NCBI GenBank assembly: GCA_030696315.1
Contig: JAUYSM010000060.1
Coordinates: forward strand, 30,262-94,261
Direction: 5' to 3'
Source of the DNA: Pseudohongiella sp.
Lineage (GTDB): Bacteria > Pseudomonadota > Gammaproteobacteria > Pseudomonadales > Pseudohongiellaceae
DNA length: 64,000 nucleotides
The translations under genes were made by a program, and so were the position numbers. Below the pieces are notes generated by a model, which did no database searches, was not told the origin of the DNA, and saw nothing but the letters and a program-made list of their open reading frames with translations. Shown here in pieces: positions 60,605 through 64,000 of this stretch; within the stretch, counting starts at the first letter, position 1, and each line of letters begins with the position of its first letter.

Positions 60605-61657
60605 CTAGCTGATAAACATGGCATCGCCATAGCTAAAGAAGCGATATTGCTGCCTGATCGCCTCTTGATAGGCCGCCATCACGTTATTGCGACTGGCAAA
60701 CGCGCTGATCAGCAACATCAATGTTGAGCGCGGCAAGTGAAAATTGGTGATCATCGCGTCCACCACACTAAATTCGTAGCCAGGGTAAATAAAAATATCG
60801 GTATCACCCGAATAAGCCAGAAGGCCTTGGCTGCCTTGCAGTTTAGCGTTCACTGCTGCTGTCTCCAGGCTGCGCACAGAAGTCGTGCCAACGGCTATTA
60901 CTCTACCACCCCTGGCTTTGCACGCATTGACCTGCTCTACAACTGAATCTGGTACATCTATCCACTCACTATGCATTTTGTGTTCTAGCACGTTATCAGT
61001 CCTTACCGGCTGAAATGTCCCCGACCCTACGTGTAGTGTCAGAAACGCCAGATCCACACCTTTTCCTCTCAGTGCAGCAAGTAATTGATCGTCAAAATGC
61101 AGGCCCGCAGTGGGAGCGGCTACGGCACCAGGACGACGACCATACACCGTCTGGTAACGCGTCAGATCAGATTGCTCATCCGCCCGGTCTATATAAGGGG
61201 GTAAAGGCATATGCCCAAACCTGTCCAGCAAATCAATCAGAGACTCATCAGATAGAAATCGCAAATGGTAAAACTCACCCTGACGACCTAACACTTCTGC
61301 ATCCAGTGTTTCAGTTGACGTTGGGCATACCAACTTAAGCAAGGTGCCTGCTGCGGGCGATTTGCTGGCGCGTACCTGCGCAATGATTTTATTGTCAGGT
61401 AACATGCGTTCGATCATCACTTCGATACGACCACCACTGGCTTTGTGTCCAAACAGACGCGCAGGAATCACCCTGGTATCGTTGAAAACCAGCAGGTCTT
61501 CCGGCTGAATCATCTCGAGGATGTCGCGAAAAATATGATGACGGGTAGCACCTGTGTGACGATCAAGACACAACAGGCGGCTGCCGGAGCGGGTTTCACC
61601 TGGATAACGTGCGATCAGTTCGTCAGGTAAATAATAGTCAAAGTCGGATAGCTGCAT
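60605..61657 (-). CDS. queA: SAM:tRNA ribosyltransferase-isomerase QueA
   Basis: Adds the epoxycyclopentanediol precursor to tRNA in queuosine synthesis. 350 residues. [32 protein letters not shown], the PTAGLHF motif and [12 protein letters not shown] are diagnostic. tgt, yajC and secD, its usual neighbours, are not next to it. Confidence 0.97.
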   Translation of the reverse strand: MQLSDFDYYLPDELIARYPGETRSGSRLLCLDRHTGATRHHIFRDILEMIQPEDLLVFNDTRVIPARLFGHKASGGRIEVMIERMLPDNKIIAQVRASKSPAAGTLLKLVCPTSTETLDAEVLGRQGEFYHLRFLSDESLIDLLDRFGHMPLPPYIDRADEQSDLTRYQTVYGRRPGAVAAPTAGLHFDDQLLAALRGKGVDLAFLTLHVGSGTFQPVRTDNVLEHKMHSEWIDVPDSVVEQVNACKARGGRVIAVGTTSVRSLETAAVNAKLQGSQGLLAYSGDTDIFIYPGYEFSVVDAMITNFHLPRSTLMLLISAFASRNNVMAAYQEAIRQQYRFFSYGDAMFIS

Positions 61658-61727
61658 AAGGGCGGCAAGTTTGCCCGAATCATCGTTCGATTTCCAGTGG
61701 GCAACACTGCCTTATGTCAACTGATAG

Positions 61728-62198
61728 TCAAGGCGCCAGGCTGGAGCGCGCCTGCGTGCCCCAATGCCCATTGGCATCGCGGGTGACGATATACAATGAC
61801 TCGTACGTGCCGATAGGCTCGTTATTGGCGTTAAACCGTTGAAAGACTGTATTAACGTGCACTTTACCCGGCGACACCAACACCACTTCACGTGACAACC
61901 AATGTGAGTGATCCCAACCAACAGCTGCGAGACGTTCAAACGATTCGCCCGCCGCAAACTCTTCTGCACTGTTCCATATGGTCACAGTACCGCTGGCAAA
62001 CCGTACATGGGGGTAATTTAAAGACCCAGCCCAAGCCACTGGGTCACGAGAGTTAAAGGTCAACATAAACTCATCGAGGGCTGCCATCGCAGACGCGATC
62101 GCTACTTCATGTTCATCTTGAGCCTGAGCGATCAAGGCAGGTGTTGCAAACATCAGTGCCAAGCAAAGCGCCAGTTTTTGTATGAGACTGTTTACCAT
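61728..62198 (-). CDS. Secreted NTF2-like (SnoaL/DUF4440-type) protein
   Basis: About 156 residues. A signal peptide (ends near IAQAQ) is followed by one NTF2-like domain: LDEFMLTFNSRDPVAWAGSL, YPHVRFASG and FQRFNANNEPIG fit the cone-shaped fold. No catalytic residues can be assigned. GAGGG at 9 bases favours the ATG at 62198 over the codon three before it. Confidence 0.75.
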   Translation of the reverse strand: MVNSLIQKLALCLALMFATPALIAQAQDEHEVAIASAMAALDEFMLTFNSRDPVAWAGSLNYPHVRFASGTVTIWNSAEEFAAGESFERLAAVGWDHSHWLSREVVLVSPGKVHVNTVFQRFNANNEPIGTYESLYIVTRDANGHWGTQARSSLAP

Positions 62199-62268
62199 GA
62201 TGAACATCCCTCGATTGTGTTTTTGTTATTGAGCCTTGTGATTTCTCAACCTTGCATGCAGCACCCAA

Positions 62269-62628
62269 TCAGTCTGCGCGTGTCATAGACCACTCGACAG
62301 TACTGCCCATAGCAGTTGCGGCACCCTTGGCAGCATCCCCGTCGATGGTCCCTGACATGACGTACGTCATCGCGGCACCATCGCGTGTGATACTGAAGTT
62401 TACGTTGTTACCATTAACGGATCCGCCTTGAATTGGCCATTTGCGTCCTTCGCCCAAATCAAACTCACCGGTCAAGCTGCTGCCATCCGTGATCATCACC
62501 ACCTTGGCGTTGACCGAGCCCATCGCACTGGCCATCGTAAAATTCCAGATTCCGTCGACCTCTGATTGCGCCCAAAGCTGGGTTGAGGCAAACAAGGCGC
62601 ATATCAACATTAGTACACTTTTTTTCAT
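62269..62628 (-). CDS. Small secreted beta-rich protein, unknown
   Basis: 119 residues; not recognised. A signal peptide (1-20, cleavage after LWA) precedes a Gly-rich, beta-strand-rich domain beginning VDGIWNFTM, with alternating hydrophobic strands and GSVNGNNVNFS. Single-domain and lipocalin-like in appearance only. Same strand as the NTF2-like gene, 71 bases apart. Confidence 0.65.
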   Translation of the reverse strand: MKKSVLMLICALFASTQLWAQSEVDGIWNFTMASAMGSVNAKVVMITDGSSLTGEFDLGEGRKWPIQGGSVNGNNVNFSITRDGAAMTYVMSGTIDGDAAKGAATAMGSTVEWSMTRAD

Positions 62629-62763
62629 CCTGTTGGTTCCTTAATATAAAAAAGTAATTTTTGCGTTATTGTAGACCTAATATATTACGATTGATCATTC
62701 TTTCCAGTTCATACTTGTCAGCAAAGCTCCATTATTTAACAGAACAACAAAGGAGATTGACCG

Positions 62764-63828
62764 ATGAAAGAAATATCTCATGCTGATGCACCAAAATCCC
62801 TGTTGACAGATTTGACAGACAAACGCATGGAGCTGATAAATGCGGGCAGCCGCCGCAGTTTTTTGCAGAACAGCGCTCTTTTGTTGGGGTCTTCCCTTCT
62901 GGCACAACCCCATCTGGCATTGGCTCAATCTCAAAATCATGCGCGGGTGCCTGCCAATGCTGCAGAGCTCGATGCAAAGTACTTCCCTGGCTTTGAAACC
63001 ATGACCATGGACACAAATGGCGTTAACATCCACACCCTGGTGGGCGGCAGCGGTCCACCCGTGCTGGTGCTGCATGGTGCTCCCCAGTCACATTTTTCTT
63101 GGGCAGAAGTAGCAACAAATCTGGCCCGCGATCACACCGTTGTGCTGACCGATTTGCGCGGCTATGGATGGAGCAGTAAACCCGAGGGCGGAGAGAGTCA
63201 TATTAATTATTCCAAGCGCACCATGGCACAGGATAATGCCAATGTCATGAGCATGCTGGGTTTTGATGAGTTTGCATTGATAGGGCATGACAGAGGCGGA
63301 CGCGTAGCGCGCCGTTTGACACTTGATCACCCGCAGCGAGTGAAAAATCTAACGGTACTGGATATCGTTCCGGCACATTATCTGTACAGCAATGTCACGC
63401 TGGCGTTTGTTGAGACCTACTTTCATTGGTTTCTGTTCTTGCGTCCGACACCGTTCCCCGAGAACGTCATAGCTAGCACGGGCATGTTTGTCACAGGCGG
63501 CGGGACTGGTGAAATCGGCGAGATATATGCCGAAATATACAGAGACCCAGCCGCGATTCATGGCATGTGCGAAGACTATCGCGCATCAGCCCGCATGGAT
63601 ATGGCGATCGATAAAACCGATTTAGCGGCTGGCAAAAAAATTGAATGTCCGTTGAATGTGCTCTGGGGCAACAACGCACCTATGGGTAGGCAGTACGATG
63701 TGCTGGGCATCTGGCAGATGGAATCCACCAATGCCCAAGGCAAAGGTATTCCTGGCGGACATACCTTTCAGGCTGACAGTCCAGAGCAAACCTGGACTGA
63801 ACTCAGACGCTTCCTGACTTCGGTTTAA
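62764..63828 (+). CDS. Tat-exported haloacetate dehalogenase-like hydrolase
   Basis: 354 residues. The twin-arginine signal SRRSFLQNSALLLG (about 29-42) precedes an alpha/beta hydrolase. The nucleophile is Asp, D176 in GHDRGGR, not Ser. By spacing, R177 and R180 match the carboxylate-binding pair of fluoroacetate dehalogenase, D200 the acid, H221-W222 and Y272 the halide pocket, H333 the base. The AAAGGAG site fits the start. Substrate not proven; epoxide hydrolase is the main alternative. Divergent from the small secreted protein. Confidence 0.82.
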   Translation: MKEISHADAPKSLLTDLTDKRMELINAGSRRSFLQNSALLLGSSLLAQPHLALAQSQNHARVPANAAELDAKYFPGFETMTMDTNGVNIHTLVGGSGPPVLVLHGAPQSHFSWAEVATNLARDHTVVLTDLRGYGWSSKPEGGESHINYSKRTMAQDNANVMSMLGFDEFALIGHDRGGRVARRLTLDHPQRVKNLTVLDIVPAHYLYSNVTLAFVETYFHWFLFLRPTPFPENVIASTGMFVTGGGTGEIGEIYAEIYRDPAAIHGMCEDYRASARMDMAIDKTDLAAGKKIECPLNVLWGNNAPMGRQYDVLGIWQMESTNAQGKGIPGGHTFQADSPEQTWTELRRFLTSV

Positions 63829-63831
63829 CGA

Positions 63832-64000
63832 TCACGCCAGTTTCAGAGGCAGGCGCGTAAACGTTCTGCCCGTGATTGCTGCCAAGGCGTTAGCCACTGC
63901 CGGTGCAATAGGTGGTGTACCCGGCTCGCCTACTCCTGAAGGTGGATTGGTCGATGCCACAATATGTGTTTCCACCGACGGCATGGCATTCATGCGCAGT
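63832..64000 (-). CDS. Molybdopterin oxidoreductase large subunit, C-terminal end
   Basis: Partial: the gene runs off the right edge and only the last 55 codons plus stop are visible (frame begins at 63999). Read on the minus strand it contains [20 protein letters not shown], a conserved end segment of xanthine dehydrogenase / isoquinoline 1-oxidoreductase-type molybdenum subunits. It ends four bases from the convergent hydrolase stop. Confidence 0.8.
   Translation of the reverse strand, partial: LRMNAMPSVETHIVASTNPPSGVGEPGTPPIAPAVANALAAITGRTFTRLPLKLA

Noticed and set aside
1..64000. CRISPR array, insertion sequence, prophage or toxin-antitoxin pair
   Set aside because: No regularly spaced repeats, transposase, integrase, phage structural gene or toxin/antitoxin pair was recognised.

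Overview
The window looks like chromosomal DNA of a gammaproteobacterium. Gene order closely follows blocks known from Pseudomonas and E. coli: csrA-lysC-alaS, dsbC-hom-thrC-recJ, ffh-rpsP-rimM-trmD-rplS, guaB-guaA-tadA and iscR-iscS-ndk-rlmN-rodZ-ispG-hisS-yfgM-bamB-der. Two good sigma-54 promoters, a LeuA of the long (about 560 residue) type and an IscR with its usual cluster ligands fit this. I see no IS element, prophage, integron or CRISPR array. Species identity is inference only.

Layout. 0.3-1.4 kb: a secreted TonB-C-terminal-domain protein behind a sigma-54 promoter, then tRNA-Ser(GCU) and csrA. 1.6-14.5 kb (minus strand): lysC, alaS, an AI-2E family permease, a DsbD/ScsB-type thiol reductase, recJ, thrC, hom, dsbC. 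14.5-18.3 kb: the rplS-trmD-rimM-rpsP-ffh translation/secretion block with a clear terminator. 18.5-24.2 kb: a CcsA/YpjD membrane protein, a phosphopantetheinyl transferase and pspF, divergent from pspA-pspB-pspC (PspC has two PspC domains), a DUF3135 protein and a zinc-ribbon Nudix hydrolase. 24.6-32.6 kb: NIF3-like protein, purL, tadA, guaA, guaB. 32.6-40.4 kb: xseA, a membrane-anchored DsbA-like protein, an MCP with a C-terminal sensor, rodA, DoxX, an MBL-fold hydrolase and a lipoprotein alpha/beta hydrolase. 40.4-50.8 kb: der to iscR. 50.9-54.7 kb: a PHP phosphoesterase, a zinc-ribbon protein and a translationally coupled ECF sigma / anti-sigma / unknown coiled-coil operon. 54.8-57.6 kb: leuA and an Lrp/AsnC regulator, bracketed by two copies of a structured hairpin repeat. 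57.6-64 kb: a LytTR/LytS-type two-component pair, mdh, queA, two small secreted proteins, a Tat-exported haloacetate-dehalogenase-like hydrolase and the end of a molybdopterin oxidoreductase.

How the genes fit together. Most are housekeeping: translation and tRNA modification, purine synthesis, aspartate-family and leucine biosynthesis, outer-membrane and shape functions (bamB, rodA, rodZ). Three stress or redox themes stand out: the Psp envelope response under PspF/sigma-54, the ECF sigma operon, and a disulfide system (dsbC, DsbD-like, DsbA-like).

Most interesting. (1) A hairpin repeat with a conserved, covarying core and locus-specific arms at 54771-54853 and 57353-57533. (2) An isc locus reduced to iscR-iscS, with an IscS that lacks the usual C-terminal tail, next to a recognisable IscR site. 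(3) The unknown third gene of the ECF operon. (4) A tandem-domain PspC. (5) A Tat-signal protein that keeps every pocket residue I can place from fluoroacetate dehalogenase. Several further intergenic inverted repeats (24405, 31040, 38144, 59486) have no assigned function.
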